Positions 8,589 through 18,051 are shown, counted from the first letter of the stretch. The stretch: DNA of 64,000 nt from Roseimarinus sediminis (GCF_050433125.1 NZ_JBNPXV010000001.1:434001-498000), one strand, 5' to 3'. Numbers and translations are program-made. The notes: generated from the sequence alone by a model not told the origin.

Positions 8589-11500
8589 TTATGAACAAAA
8601 ATTTGCCTCTATTTCGTTTAAACAATTCTGTACATTTTCAAAATCGAATGCATCGATATATTTTTTTAAGGTTTTTGCAGTACGCTCCAATTCAGCCACT
8701 TGGTTTTCGGATGCAAATTGATGAATCCTGTTTGCCATATCCGATAGATTATCAAAGAGCATAAACAACTTCTGTTCAGCGATCTCGACAGCAAACAATG
8801 CTGAAAATATTTCAATAATTTTCGAATCTACTTTAGTTGTGCTTACAGTAGGTTCTGGGTCATCTAAAGCAACCTGAGATTGCTTATTATTTTTCAATTC
8901 GGCATTATCACTAAATTGAAGAAACTTTTTCAGCATAGCAATAATTTCGTTCTTTTTTACAGGTTTATGCATGAACTCATCAAAAATATATTTGATTGCA
9001 TCCACTTCGTTTTGTAAGGTTGAAGCAGTAAGTGCAATTACAGGTATTGATCTTGTTTTGGGGTCGGATTTTAAAATTTTGGTAGCTTCAAAACCATCCA
9101 TTACTGGCATTCTGACATCCATCAATACCAAGTCGGGGTTTAGTTTTCTTACCATATCAATAGCTATCTTACCATTTTCAGCTTCAAGCAATTCAAAACT
9201 ATATCGGCTTAAATAAGCTTTCACTAAAAAGCGGTTATGCTCCACATCGTCAACAATTAGTATTTTGGCTGGGGCAAAATTCATTTCATTAACATCCCAA
9301 ACATACGATTCTTGCTTCGAGACCCTGTCTGCCACAAAAGGAATATTGTTGAAGTAAAGTATAAAACGGCTTCCGCGCCCGACTTTGCTTTCCACTTTTA
9401 TTTCACCTCCCATAAGTTCCATCAACCTTTTGCATATTGCCAAGCCAAGTCCTGTACCACCATAGGTGCGGTTATCGTGTCCGCTCTGTTGACTAAAAGC
9501 ATCGAAAATCCGGCCGAGGTCGTGTGCTGGTATGCCAATGCCGGTATCTTCAATACCAATTTCAAAAAATACAGTGTCGTATTTTTTATTGAGTAATGTA
9601 ACTTCAATTGAAACATGACCTTCTTTTGTAAATTTCACGGCATTTCCAACAATATTCAGAAGGATCTGTCTTAATCGTACTTCATCAATCAACACTGTTG
9701 TTGGCATTTCTACATCGAATTTTACCAACAAATCAATTTGTTGCTTACGTGCTTTTAGCTCAAAAAGTTGTTTTATTTCGTTTACCGTAATCTTTAAGGA
9801 GGTGTATTCTGGTTTGATTTCAAGACGTCCTGCTTCAACCTTTGATAGATCGAGGATATCGTTAATGAGAGATAACAGAGTATTTCCACTACTTAAAATT
9901 GTATTTAGAAATTCGCGGTGCTTAGGATCATCAGTTGAATTAAGCATAATTTCACTAAAACCAAGAATAGAATTCATTGGTGTGCGTATTTCGTGGCTCA
10001 TATTGGCAAGGAATTCCGATTTTGCTTTATTAGCCATCTCTGCGGCGTGTTTGGCCAACAATAGGTTTACTTCAGCTTCTTTTTGTTTAGATATGTCGGT
10101 AAGTACAGTTAACAACAGTATTTCACCTTGGCTCTCAATGGTTTCACCCGATAATAAACCGGTTAATACCTCCCCTTTTTTTGTCCTTATTTGCACTTCC
10201 AACTTATCTAATTTACCGGAATGACGATAGGCATTGACTGCCTGTTTATAGTCGTCTGAATCGAAAAACAAGCCCAAATCCTTCGCTGTTTTTCCAATAA
10301 TTTCTTCCTTTGAATAGCCTGATGCGCTAATAAATGCCTTGTTCACATCGAGGAAAATATTTTCGGGTAATTTTGAAACAGCCATTAATGCAGGGTTGTT
10401 TTCAAACAACTTATTGAATTTAAGAAGTGCTTCCTGTTCTTTCGATAAGTCTTTTGAAATACGGAAAATACAAGGTTGACCGTTCCAAGTACCCTTCCAA
10501 ATACGTGTTTCTACCGGAATTAAGCTTCCATCTTTGCGTTGAAGTGGCAACGAACAGAAATTTCGTTTATCTTCAAGTATTTCTTTAAAGCCGACCATCG
10601 CCTGATCCATCATCCCTGGTGATACAACGCCCAACATTCCCCGTTCTTTTAGTTCATCGAAATTGTACCCAAGCTTTTGTTCAACGGCAGGGTTCGAGAA
10701 CAAAACAGCACCTTCGGTTGTGCCAATAATTATTATATCGTCGATAGTTTCAAAAAAAGAACGGAAGTTTTCTTCGCTCTCGCGCAGGTTTTGTTCAGCT
10801 ATGGTTTGTTTGGTGGTATTGCGTACCATGCATACCAACTTATCTTTTGCAAATGCAATAATTCGTGCATGATAATAATGCATTTCGTTGTTTATAGGAA
10901 GCTGATAGTTCAACTCTGAAACCTCATTGCTGTTCTGCGTTTTTTCAATGGCTTTATCGAACATTATCACGACTTCGGGTGGCAAAACGGTTTTAAATTC
11001 TTTGCCCATAAAATTTTCGGGACTTGTATATAAGTCGTTAATTTCTGCTTTATAATCAACAATAAACCCTTTTCTATCAACAACAAAAAGCATATCGGGA
11101 ACACTCTTAATCAAGGTTCGATGGTATTCTTCGCTCTTTGCCAAATCAAGTTCCATTTGAACATTAGTAGTAATATTTCTGATAATATACAGCTTGCTCT
11201 CCTGCTTTCTTTTTATATCATGAACAAAAACAGAATACCAAAACTGTTTATCAAATATTTCAACTTTTACATTTTCAATGTTCTTATTATCATTAATATA
11301 TCTATAAAGCGGATGTAGCGATATGTCTGTAAATTCAATAGGTAGTCCAATTACATTCCTGCTTCGTACACCTAGAATTTCCATTGCCGCCCTATTAATA
11401 TCCTGGATCCTTTTCTGATGATCCAAAACCAATATTCCATCATCAAGGTTTTCGACCAACATATCGCGGGCAATGGGAGCAAGACTCAACAACCTGCTGT

Positions 11501-12179
11501 AAAGTATTACTGAGGCCATTACGACACCGGTAAAAATGATGCTCAAAGGGGTAATATTAAGCCCGGGAACAGGATTTAATCCACTAACATAAAGAATTGA
11601 GGCAGTCCATGGAAACAAACCACCAAAAAAAACAGCAATGGCTTGCCATCGGAAAAGCTGTGAAAACTTAACAACAAAACTATATAAAATATAAGTCGCA
11701 ACCAGAAATATCAGATAGCTATATGCTGTATACCCCGTCAAAAACCACGGTCCATGCGAATATAGCATCAGATTAGTTTGCTCTGATATAGAAGAAAAGT
11801 CGGTCCAGATTAAATGGTGCATTTCATTTGTGAAAGCTAATGTGGTAGTTATCAATGGCACAATTAATAAAAGCAAAATATTCCGGGGCTTAATATATTT
11901 CTCCTTGCGGGTAAAACTGAGCACAAACAACAAATACATAATAGGTACTGTTGGTGCAAAAATATATTCGATTTTTGACCAGAAAATTTTCTGGTGTTCA
12001 AGTATAGCTGCACTTTCGAACATGGCTGCCAACGACCATAATGCAGTAACCAACATTAAAAAATGAAGTTCAAATGCACCTTTTGCCTTCCTTCTTTGTA
12101 GTGATAGAAATGCTACAAAAAATGAAATCATTGCACTTGTGAAAAACAAGATTGAATATATACTAAAAACGTAGTGCAT
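8589..12179 (-). CDS. Hybrid sensor histidine kinase, 7TM input, four PAS-like domains, HK, receiver
   Basis: The product has 1196 residues from ATG 12179; a TTG 24 nt upstream also fits but is less likely. Domains: seven-helix input of the histidine-kinase N-7TM type (about 1-235), PAS-like domains at about 242-337, 347-462, 467-582 and 587-697, HisKA with FLANMSHEIRTPMNSI (His729), HATPase with N box ILLNIVGNAVKFT, DTGIGIP and GGTGLGLAI, and a receiver with ILIVDD, phosphoacceptor LVLMDVRMPVMDG (Asp1021) and HKP. A helical C-terminal tail (about 1115-1196) has no HPt histidine motif. It is probably the first gene of the polysaccharide operon and divergent from ompA. All catalytic residues are present. 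The signal sensed is unknown. Confidence 0.92.
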   Translation of the reverse strand: MHYVFSIYSILFFTSAMISFFVAFLSLQRRKAKGAFELHFLMLVTALWSLAAMFESAAILEHQKIFWSKIEYIFAPTVPIMYLLFVLSFTRKEKYIKPRNILLLLIVPLITTTLAFTNEMHHLIWTDFSSISEQTNLMLYSHGPWFLTGYTAYSYLIFLVATYILYSFVVKFSQLFRWQAIAVFFGGLFPWTASILYVSGLNPVPGLNITPLSIIFTGVVMASVILYSRLLSLAPIARDMLVENLDDGILVLDHQKRIQDINRAAMEILGVRSRNVIGLPIEFTDISLHPLYRYINDNKNIENVKVEIFDKQFWYSVFVHDIKRKQESKLYIIRNITTNVQMELDLAKSEEYHRTLIKSVPDMLFVVDRKGFIVDYKAEINDLYTSPENFMGKEFKTVLPPEVVIMFDKAIEKTQNSNEVSELNYQLPINNEMHYYHARIIAFAKDKLVCMVRNTTKQTIAEQNLRESEENFRSFFETIDDIIIIGTTEGAVLFSNPAVEQKLGYNFDELKERGMLGVVSPGMMDQAMVGFKEILEDKRNFCSLPLQRKDGSLIPVETRIWKGTWNGQPCIFRISKDLSKEQEALLKFNKLFENNPALMAVSKLPENIFLDVNKAFISASGYSKEEIIGKTAKDLGLFFDSDDYKQAVNAYRHSGKLDKLEVQIRTKKGEVLTGLLSGETIESQGEILLLTVLTDISKQKEAEVNLLLAKHAAEMANKAKSEFLANMSHEIRTPMNSILGFSEIMLNSTDDPKHREFLNTILSSGNTLLSLINDILDLSKVEAGRLEIKPEYTSLKITVNEIKQLFELKARKQQIDLLVKFDVEMPTTVLIDEVRLRQILLNIVGNAVKFTKEGHVSIEVTLLNKKYDTVFFEIGIEDTGIGIPAHDLGRIFDAFSQQSGHDNRTYGGTGLGLAICKRLMELMGGEIKVESKVGRGSRFILYFNNIPFVADRVSKQESYVWDVNEMNFAPAKILIVDDVEHNRFLVKAYLSRYSFELLEAENGKIAIDMVRKLNPDLVLMDVRMPVMDGFEATKILKSDPKTRSIPVIALTASTLQNEVDAIKYIFDEFMHKPVKKNEIIAMLKKFLQFSDNAELKNNKQSQVALDDPEPTVSTTKVDSKIIEIFSALFAVEIAEQKLFMLFDNLSDMANRIHQFASENQVAELERTAKTLKKYIDAFDFENVQNCLNEIEANFCS

Positions 12180-12196
12180 AATATACGGTATATTAT
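12178..12196. promoter_or_regulatory. Perfect 19-bp palindrome over the sensor kinase start codon
   Basis: ATAATATACGGTATATTAT consists of perfect 9-bp arms around one central base. It covers two bases of the kinase ATG (12177-12179) and its translation-initiation region. The one-base centre makes a DNA operator more natural than an RNA hairpin, although a shorter hairpin could also cover the start. The sequence is nearly all A and T, so chance is a real alternative. It lies in the intergenic region shared with the divergent ompA-like gene. Confidence 0.35.
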
Positions 12197-12389
12197 AGTA
12201 CAATACAAATTATTAAAATGATAAAATTCCTTTCCAATTTAATAAAATTAGACAAGAAATAATATGAGATAAAGAAATATCATGCATGTAAAATTGCATC
12301 TGGTTATACAACAATATTTACCTACTTTTATTAATTGATTAGATTTTGGTTTTTTTTCATAATTTCGTACAGATAGTTTTTAACAAACG

Positions 12390-13790
12390 ATGGCAAGAAC
12401 ATTTATTATCATCATTTTGGCTATTTTCCTTGCTTTTAAGCTTTACCCCCAAGACCGACTCAACTCTTTAGGGGCATTTTTTGATTACGGAACGATCCAA
12501 TACAGAGGCGAGTTGGGTAATCAACTTGGAAAGTTCGCACAATGGCAAGGTGGATACGGACTGGGATTATCCTACTATTTATCTCCTTCATTTAATGTTG
12601 GATTGCGTTCAGGTTATAATTACCTCAGTATTAATAATTCGGAAACACCACCGCTATCAATGTTTGGAAATTCTTATACAGTAACTGGAAGCATTGAATA
12701 TAAGTTTTCGAATGGATATTTGTTAAAAGAGAATGACCTCTTTCAGCCATACTTAAAAACGGAGATTGGAATGATGTACGGTAGAACCTGGGGTAAAAGT
12801 CAGGATTTAAATGGAATGACTTACTCATTAAACCTCAGTAATGCTTGTTTATACCTGGGTGGAGGCTCTAAGATCAGGCTTGGAACTAAATTGCAAACAT
12901 TCATCGAATTTGGCAATTTTTTAACATCCGCTGTAGGAATAGATGGAGCAAAGAGTTCTCCCAATAAAGACTTGCTTTTCAGGATCAATGCAGGTGTAAT
13001 TCTTTTATTTGGAAGGATGAAGGATTCAGATAATGATGATGTTGCCGATAAAATTGATTTATGCCCAGACACGCCAAAAGGTGTTATTGTGGATGAAATC
13101 GGATGTCCCATCGACCGAGATAATGACAGGATTGCAGATTATCTTGACCAATGTCCTGACGAATATGGTACTAATATTACACGAGGCTGCCCTGACCGTG
13201 ACGGAGATGGAATACCTGACAAGGATGACGAGTGTCCTAACGAACCGGGGATAGTTGAAAACAAGGGGTGTCCCGATATAATTCCAGAGATTGAGCCAAT
13301 TTTTAAAGAACAAAAGCTACCAGCAGGCATGACTTATGACAGTGATGGTGATGGTATTGCTGACCATATAGATGAATGCCCCAATATTCCCGGTTCCCTT
13401 GAAAACAGAGGTTGTCCCCCTGTTGCTAAAGTGGCAAGATGGAAAACTGACATCGTAATACCTCCAGTCCATTTTACTTCGGGTGGAACATTTATTACGG
13501 ATTTTTCTCGGGGCAGGTTAAACAGGCTTATCGAATTTTTAAATGAAAATCCAACGCTAAATGTGTGGATGTTTGGGCATACAGATGCCATAGGGTCAAG
13601 CGATATTAACCAGAAGATTTCAGAGATACGAGTTGAAATTGTTGCGAATTACCTTATAGAAAAAGGTATAAGCCCGGCTCGTATACATTCAATAGGGTTT
13701 GGGGAATCTTTTCCGGTTTCGTTTGGAAGGACCAGTGCAGATATGCTCCGAAACCGACGAATTGAGTTTTACTTATTTGAATTTAAGTAG
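12390..13790 (+). CDS. OmpA family outer membrane protein with thrombospondin type 3 repeats
   Basis: The product has 466 residues. A signal peptide (about 1-21) is followed by an OmpA-like beta-barrel (about 22-205), then four calcium-binding TSP3-type repeats (DSDNDDVADKIDLCPD, DRDNDRIADYLDQCPD, DRDGDGIPDKDDECPN, DSDGDGIADHIDECPN), then a C-terminal OmpA domain (about 350-466) with FGHTDAIGSS and the ending NRRIEFYLFEFK. This C-terminal domain binds peptidoglycan non-covalently, so the protein links outer membrane and wall. A possible -7 box (TAATTTCG, 12360-12367) precedes the start, without a clear -33 element. Its 3' end overlaps the convergent methyltransferase gene by 8 bp. Base composition resembles the A+T-rich polysaccharide region. 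Confidence 0.93.
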   Translation: MARTFIIIILAIFLAFKLYPQDRLNSLGAFFDYGTIQYRGELGNQLGKFAQWQGGYGLGLSYYLSPSFNVGLRSGYNYLSINNSETPPLSMFGNSYTVTGSIEYKFSNGYLLKENDLFQPYLKTEIGMMYGRTWGKSQDLNGMTYSLNLSNACLYLGGGSKIRLGTKLQTFIEFGNFLTSAVGIDGAKSSPNKDLLFRINAGVILLFGRMKDSDNDDVADKIDLCPDTPKGVIVDEIGCPIDRDNDRIADYLDQCPDEYGTNITRGCPDRDGDGIPDKDDECPNEPGIVENKGCPDIIPEIEPIFKEQKLPAGMTYDSDGDGIADHIDECPNIPGSLENRGCPPVAKVARWKTDIVIPPVHFTSGGTFITDFSRGRLNRLIEFLNENPTLNVWMFGHTDAIGSSDINQKISEIRVEIVANYLIEKGISPARIHSIGFGESFPVSFGRTSADMLRNRRIEFYLFEFK

Positions 13791-14523
13791 ATTGTTCTAA
13801 GTTTTTAACAGCTGTTATCAGCAAAGGGATCGACTGTTCTGTAAGTTCGTTTCCTGCAAAATCGCCATAGCTTTTCACACTGCAAAAGCCGGCATCGGTA
13901 ATGAGTCGCCTGATTTGAGTATGGCTTACCGGGTAGAGTTTTACCGAATTGTCCAGTGTTTTACCGTTGGCTTTAATCGTTAAACGCGTATCGAAAAGAA
14001 TGCTGTTATTTTCGGGATAACGATACGAGCGCTCAAAGCGCAGCACTTCATTGTCAATTAGCGGGAGCTGTTCCAGCTTTCTTCTCAGAATATTTTCATA
14101 ATGCAGCACCTGGATCATTAATTTTCCACCTTGCTTCAAAAGAAGATAAGCAGCATTCAAAAATTGCGCGATCTCATTTTCATCGTTCAGATGCACCAGG
14201 GTATTGCCGAAACAAAGGAGGCCGTCGAAGGTGTTGGCAGCATAGTTTTCCTCCATTTTTAAAAGATCCCCGCTTGTGAAACGAACCACCTTGTTGTCAT
14301 CTTTCCGACGTGCCAGTTCGATCATTTGTGTATCAAGATCAAAGGCATCGACTTTAAAGCCGCTTTTAGCCAGTTCGATAGCCAGACTGCCGGTAGCACA
14401 TCCGGCGTCAAGCAGGTGCAATGATGTTGTGCCGGTTTCCTGCTTTACCCAGTTTAGCTGTTGCTTGTTCAGAGGGAAAATGTAGTCGTAATGGTCTGCA
14501 ATTGAGGTGTAAAATTCCATCAT
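13783..14523 (-). CDS. Class I SAM-dependent methyltransferase
   Basis: The product has 246 residues. It starts MMEFYTSIADHYDYIFPLN, typical of Methyltransf_25/11 proteins. Motif I is LLDAGCATGSLAIELA, followed by the acidic end of strand 2 (VDAFDLD), motif II GLLCFGNTLVHL and a predicted beta region (LTIKANGKTLDNSVKLYPVS) that may close over the substrate. A GTG at 14577 would add 18 residues, but ATG 14523 directly precedes the conserved start. The substrate is unknown. It is divergent from nrfHA, with a shared 187-bp control region carrying an 18-bp palindrome. Confidence 0.85.
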   Translation of the reverse strand: MMEFYTSIADHYDYIFPLNKQQLNWVKQETGTTSLHLLDAGCATGSLAIELAKSGFKVDAFDLDTQMIELARRKDDNKVVRFTSGDLLKMEENYAANTFDGLLCFGNTLVHLNDENEIAQFLNAAYLLLKQGGKLMIQVLHYENILRRKLEQLPLIDNEVLRFERSYRYPENNSILFDTRLTIKANGKTLDNSVKLYPVSHTQIRRLITDAGFCSVKSYGDFAGNELTEQSIPLLITAVKNLEQST

Positions 14524-14570
14524 CTTTAATTCATAAGTTGTTGCAAATAAACAAGAATTTAAATGTAAAG

Positions 14571-14588
14571 TTGTCACAATTGTTACAA
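14571..14588. promoter_or_regulatory. 18-bp near-palindrome between methyltransferase and nrfH (candidate Crp/Fnr-type operator)
   Basis: TTGTCACAATTGTTACAA is symmetric at 16 of 18 positions, with half-site TTGTnACAA. Length and symmetry suit a dimeric regulator of the Crp/Fnr superfamily, which commonly controls nitrite respiration. It is centred about 131 bp before the nrfH start and about 56 bp before the methyltransferase start, so either or both genes could be controlled. I cannot assign the regulator. Confidence 0.4.
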
Positions 14589-14710
14589 TAAACTACTTAG
14601 ACTCGGTTTAACTTAGGGCCTGACTATTGACATCCTGATTGTTTCATTGTAAATTATTGCCTGTTATTGTTCAGCGAGTAAGAAAATTGAAGAAAAACCA
14701 AAGATTAACC

Positions 14711-15286
14711 ATGAAGATCATTAAAAACCTTATTCCGCCTGACCCATGGAAACTGCCTGTAATTGTTATGCTGGGCATTTTTTCAGGATTGGGCATTTTT
14801 GTTTTTCATCTTTCCAAGGCTCCGTCTTATCTGTCCGACAAGCCCGAAACCTGTGTAAATTGTCACATCATGGCACCCCAGTATGCCACCTGGAATCACA
14901 GTAGTCATCGTGAATGGACCAACTGTAACGACTGTCATGTGCCACACAATAATGTGGCCAACAAGTACTTTTTTAAAGCCAAGGACGGTCTGCGGCATGC
15001 CACCATGTTTACGCTGAGGCTCGAACCACAGGTAATCCACATTAAGGACGCAGGCCGCGAAGTGGTGCACAACAATTGTGTACGCTGTCACGAAAAGTTA
15101 TTGAACGACGACAAGCTGGTCCGCATAGATCCCTGCTTCAACGATCGTCGGGCCGATCGCCTTTGCTGGGATTGTCACCGCGAAGTACCCCATGGTAAGG
15201 TGAGAAGCCTTTCGAGCGTGCCCAATGCACGGGTTCCGGTACCTTCTTCACCGGTACCCGAATGGATCTCAAATTTCATGAAGTAG
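14711..15286 (+). CDS. nrfH: Cytochrome c nitrite reductase small subunit NrfH
   Basis: The product has 191 residues, with one N-terminal membrane anchor (about 14-33) and four c-type heme motifs: CVNCH (48-52, followed by IM as in the methionine-ligated heme 1 of NrfH), CNDCH (72-76), CVRCH (123-127) and CWDCH (152-156). NrfH is a NapC/NirT family quinol dehydrogenase that passes electrons from menaquinol to NrfA in the periplasm. An upstream in-frame TTG at 14639 was rejected because ATG 14711 gives the normal family start. The Pro-rich C-terminal tail (about 170-191) is longer than the core. nrfA follows after 21 nt. Confidence 0.96.
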   Translation: MKIIKNLIPPDPWKLPVIVMLGIFSGLGIFVFHLSKAPSYLSDKPETCVNCHIMAPQYATWNHSSHREWTNCNDCHVPHNNVANKYFFKAKDGLRHATMFTLRLEPQVIHIKDAGREVVHNNCVRCHEKLLNDDKLVRIDPCFNDRRADRLCWDCHREVPHGKVRSLSSVPNARVPVPSSPVPEWISNFMK

Positions 15287-15307
15287 CAACTAAAAACCAA
15301 AAATCAT

Positions 15308-16822
15308 ATGAAACCAGTTACACAAGTTATTAAGGAAAAGCCGATCGTTGGTTGGCTGTTGTTTTTTGCCACCGTAGTGATCGTTTTTGTTTTGGGGCTG
15401 TTGGCTTCGTCGATTATTGAACGACGGGCCGAATCGGTCTTTGTTTACACCCCCCAGGTTGAACATTCGCAGTTTGAACCCCGAAACGAGGTGTGGGGTG
15501 AAAATTTTCCCCGTGAATACCAGTCCTTTCTTCAAACGCGCGACACTTCCTTCCGAAGCATGTACAATGGTTCGGCTCCGATTGATATGCTTGAAGTAGA
15601 TCCGAGGCTGGTAGTTTTATGGGCCGGCTACGGGTTTTCAAAAGCTTATGAGCAGGCACGCGGACACGGATATGCCATTGATGACATACGCAATACGCTC
15701 AGAACCGGAGCTCCCATGAATGGTGAAAAGAGCCCCATGCCCAATACCTGCTGGACCTGCAAGAGTCCTGACGTTCCCCGCGTAATGAACGAAGTGGGTG
15801 TGGCCGAGTTTTACCGCGGAAGTTGGGAAGAACGGGGTCATGAAATTGTAAATTCAATTGGCTGTGCCGACTGCCATGATGCCAAAACCATGAATCTTCA
15901 TATTTCAAGGCCAGTACTTGTTGAGGCGTTCGACCGTACCGGTAAGGATATCAGTAAGGCCTCACATCAGGAAATGCGCAGTTTGGTTTGTGCCCAATGT
16001 CATGTTGAGTATTACTTCAACAAGGATAAAGTGGAAGGAGTAAACTACCTTGTGTTGCCATGGGACAATGGATTCTCGGTGGAAGCCATGGAGCGTTATT
16101 ACGACGATATGGAATTCTCTGACTGGACCCACCAATTAAGTAAGGCGCCCATGCTGAAAGCCCAGCATCCGGGCTATGAAATTCATTCAACCGGCATTCA
16201 TGCTCAACGAGGCGTTTCGTGTGCCGATTGTCACATGCCTTACATGAGCGAAGGCGGACAAAAATTTACCGACCACCATGTTCGCAGTCCGCTTAGCAAT
16301 GTGGCCAATACCTGTCAGGTTTGTCACCGCGAGGAAACAGAACAGTTGGTGCGCGATGTGTACGATCGTCAGCATAAAATCATCGAAAACCGCGATCAGC
16401 TCGAAATGTTGCTGGTAAGGGCTCATGTTGAAGCTCAAAAAGCCTGGGAGCTGGGAGCCAGTGATGATCAGATGAAAGATATACTGATGGACATCAGGCA
16501 TGCACAATGGCGCTGGGATTATGCCGCTGCGAGCCATGGTGCTGCCTTCCACTCACCTGTTGAAGTGGGCCGGGTAATATCGACCGGTATTGTCATCGCC
16601 CAGGAAGGCAGGGTAAAGCTGGCAAGGGTACTGGCAAACCTGGGCCATAATGAGGAGCTTCCCTATCCCGATATTTCGACCAAAGCCAAAGCACAGGCCT
16701 TTATTGGTTTGCCCATGGATCAACTGAATAAAGATAAACAGGAATTTTTGAAAACGGTGGTTCCCGTATGGGATGAAAAAGCCAGTCAGCGGGAACAAAC
16801 TTATTCTCTTACTGAATTCTGA
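15308..16822 (+). CDS. nrfA: Ammonia-forming cytochrome c nitrite reductase NrfA (pentaheme)
   Basis: The 504-residue product catalyses six-electron reduction of nitrite to ammonium in the periplasm. The catalytic heme has the diagnostic lysine-ligated motif CWTCK (148-152). Four bis-His hemes follow: CADCH (186-190), CAQCH (228-232), CADCH (305-309) and CQVCH (336-340). The Tyr of CAQCHVEYY and the His of HSTGIH are in the expected active-site and calcium-site positions. Residues 13-36 form an uncleaved anchor or signal. It forms an operon with nrfH upstream and a porin gene 5 nt downstream. This supports DNRA-type nitrite respiration or detoxification with menaquinol as donor. Confidence 0.97.
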   Translation: MKPVTQVIKEKPIVGWLLFFATVVIVFVLGLLASSIIERRAESVFVYTPQVEHSQFEPRNEVWGENFPREYQSFLQTRDTSFRSMYNGSAPIDMLEVDPRLVVLWAGYGFSKAYEQARGHGYAIDDIRNTLRTGAPMNGEKSPMPNTCWTCKSPDVPRVMNEVGVAEFYRGSWEERGHEIVNSIGCADCHDAKTMNLHISRPVLVEAFDRTGKDISKASHQEMRSLVCAQCHVEYYFNKDKVEGVNYLVLPWDNGFSVEAMERYYDDMEFSDWTHQLSKAPMLKAQHPGYEIHSTGIHAQRGVSCADCHMPYMSEGGQKFTDHHVRSPLSNVANTCQVCHREETEQLVRDVYDRQHKIIENRDQLEMLLVRAHVEAQKAWELGASDDQMKDILMDIRHAQWRWDYAAASHGAAFHSPVEVGRVISTGIVIAQEGRVKLARVLANLGHNEELPYPDISTKAKAQAFIGLPMDQLNKDKQEFLKTVVPVWDEKASQREQTYSLTEF

Positions 16823-16827
16823 AAACC

Positions 16828-18051
16828 ATGAGAAGCATCATTCTGACATTGTTTATTTTGGCAGCTGCTGCCTGTCATGTTGTTGCTCAGGTAACGTTTT
16901 CGGGTGAATTACGTCCACGCACTGAATACAGTCATGGCTTTGGAACCCTGGCCGGCGATTTTCAGGATGCATCCCTCTTTACAAGCCAGCGCACCCGGCT
17001 TAGTGCCCAATTTAAAAATGACCTGCTTAGCTCACGTGTTGTATTGCAGGATATGAGACTATGGGGGGCGCAGGCGCAGTTGACAGGAAACGAAGACTTT
17101 GCGGTATCGATACATGAGGCCTGGGCCGAAACCGGACTTGTTGGCAAGTTATACCTGAAAGCTGGACGACAGGAGCTGGTGTACGACGATTCGCGGATCT
17201 TAGGGAATGTTGGCTGGGCGCAGCAGGGCCGAACACACGATGTGGCGGTACTGAAATGGCTTGGAGAGGCAGCAATTCACCTGGGCTTTGCTTTCCATCA
17301 AAATGCCAACCGACAGAACAATATTTTCGATGGCAACGATGCCTACAAAAGCATGCAGTTTTTATGGCTGAACAAGAAGCAGGAAGACTGGTCGGCCAGT
17401 TTGCTGTTGCTGAATAACGGTGTTCCCTTGCATGTTGCTGGTCAGGGGCAGGAAACCATCTACAGTCAAACGCTCGGTACCCATGTGAAGTATCGTCCGG
17501 CAGAAAAAATTCAGCTGAACCTGAATGCCTATTATCAGACGGGTGAGCTTGTTTTAACCGGGGTTCAGCGTGATCTTTCAGCTTATAATTTGCTGGCCGA
17601 AGTGTTGTACAATGCAGAAGAATGGCAATTTACAGCAGGCTATGAAATGCTTAGCGGGGATGATGTTAACAATTCAACAGTAGGAGCGTTTAATCCTTTG
17701 TACGGAACCAATCACAAATTCAACGGGCACATGGATTATTTCTACGTTGGAAACCACCTGAATTCGGCCGGACTGGGTGATGCTTACCTGAAGGCAGCGC
17801 TGAGCAGGGAAAAAATCAGCACGGCGCTGCATGTGCATTTTTTCAGTACGGTCGGCGATATTGGATTAAGCGAAGGCGGTTATCTGGGTACAGAAGCTGA
17901 CTGGTCGCTCACCTGGACTATCCATCCGAATGCCAGTCTGGCTGTAGGTTATTCGCAGTTGTTTGCCAGCGAAAAAATGGAGTTGCTCAAAGGGGGAAAT
18001 GCCAATGAAACCCAAAACTGGGCCTGGCTGATGCTGACCTTTGGTTTTTAA
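16828..18051 (+). CDS. Outer membrane porin, alginate-export-like family, in the nrf operon
   Basis: The 407-residue product has a signal peptide (cleavage near AAACHVVAQ) and a mature sequence of alternating beta strands ending in aromatic WLMLTFGF, typical of a barrel. The N-terminal block VTFSGELRPRTEYSHGF, SQRTRLSAQF and KAGRQELVYDDSRILG matches the alginate_exp/long porin type. The gene starts 5 nt after nrfA and is followed by a strong terminator, so it is the last gene of nrfHA-porin. A likely role is passage of small anions such as nitrite across the outer membrane, inferred from context; alginate transport is not implied. Confidence 0.82.
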   Translation: MRSIILTLFILAAAACHVVAQVTFSGELRPRTEYSHGFGTLAGDFQDASLFTSQRTRLSAQFKNDLLSSRVVLQDMRLWGAQAQLTGNEDFAVSIHEAWAETGLVGKLYLKAGRQELVYDDSRILGNVGWAQQGRTHDVAVLKWLGEAAIHLGFAFHQNANRQNNIFDGNDAYKSMQFLWLNKKQEDWSASLLLLNNGVPLHVAGQGQETIYSQTLGTHVKYRPAEKIQLNLNAYYQTGELVLTGVQRDLSAYNLLAEVLYNAEEWQFTAGYEMLSGDDVNNSTVGAFNPLYGTNHKFNGHMDYFYVGNHLNSAGLGDAYLKAALSREKISTALHVHFFSTVGDIGLSEGGYLGTEADWSLTWTIHPNASLAVGYSQLFASEKMELLKGGNANETQNWAWLMLTFGF

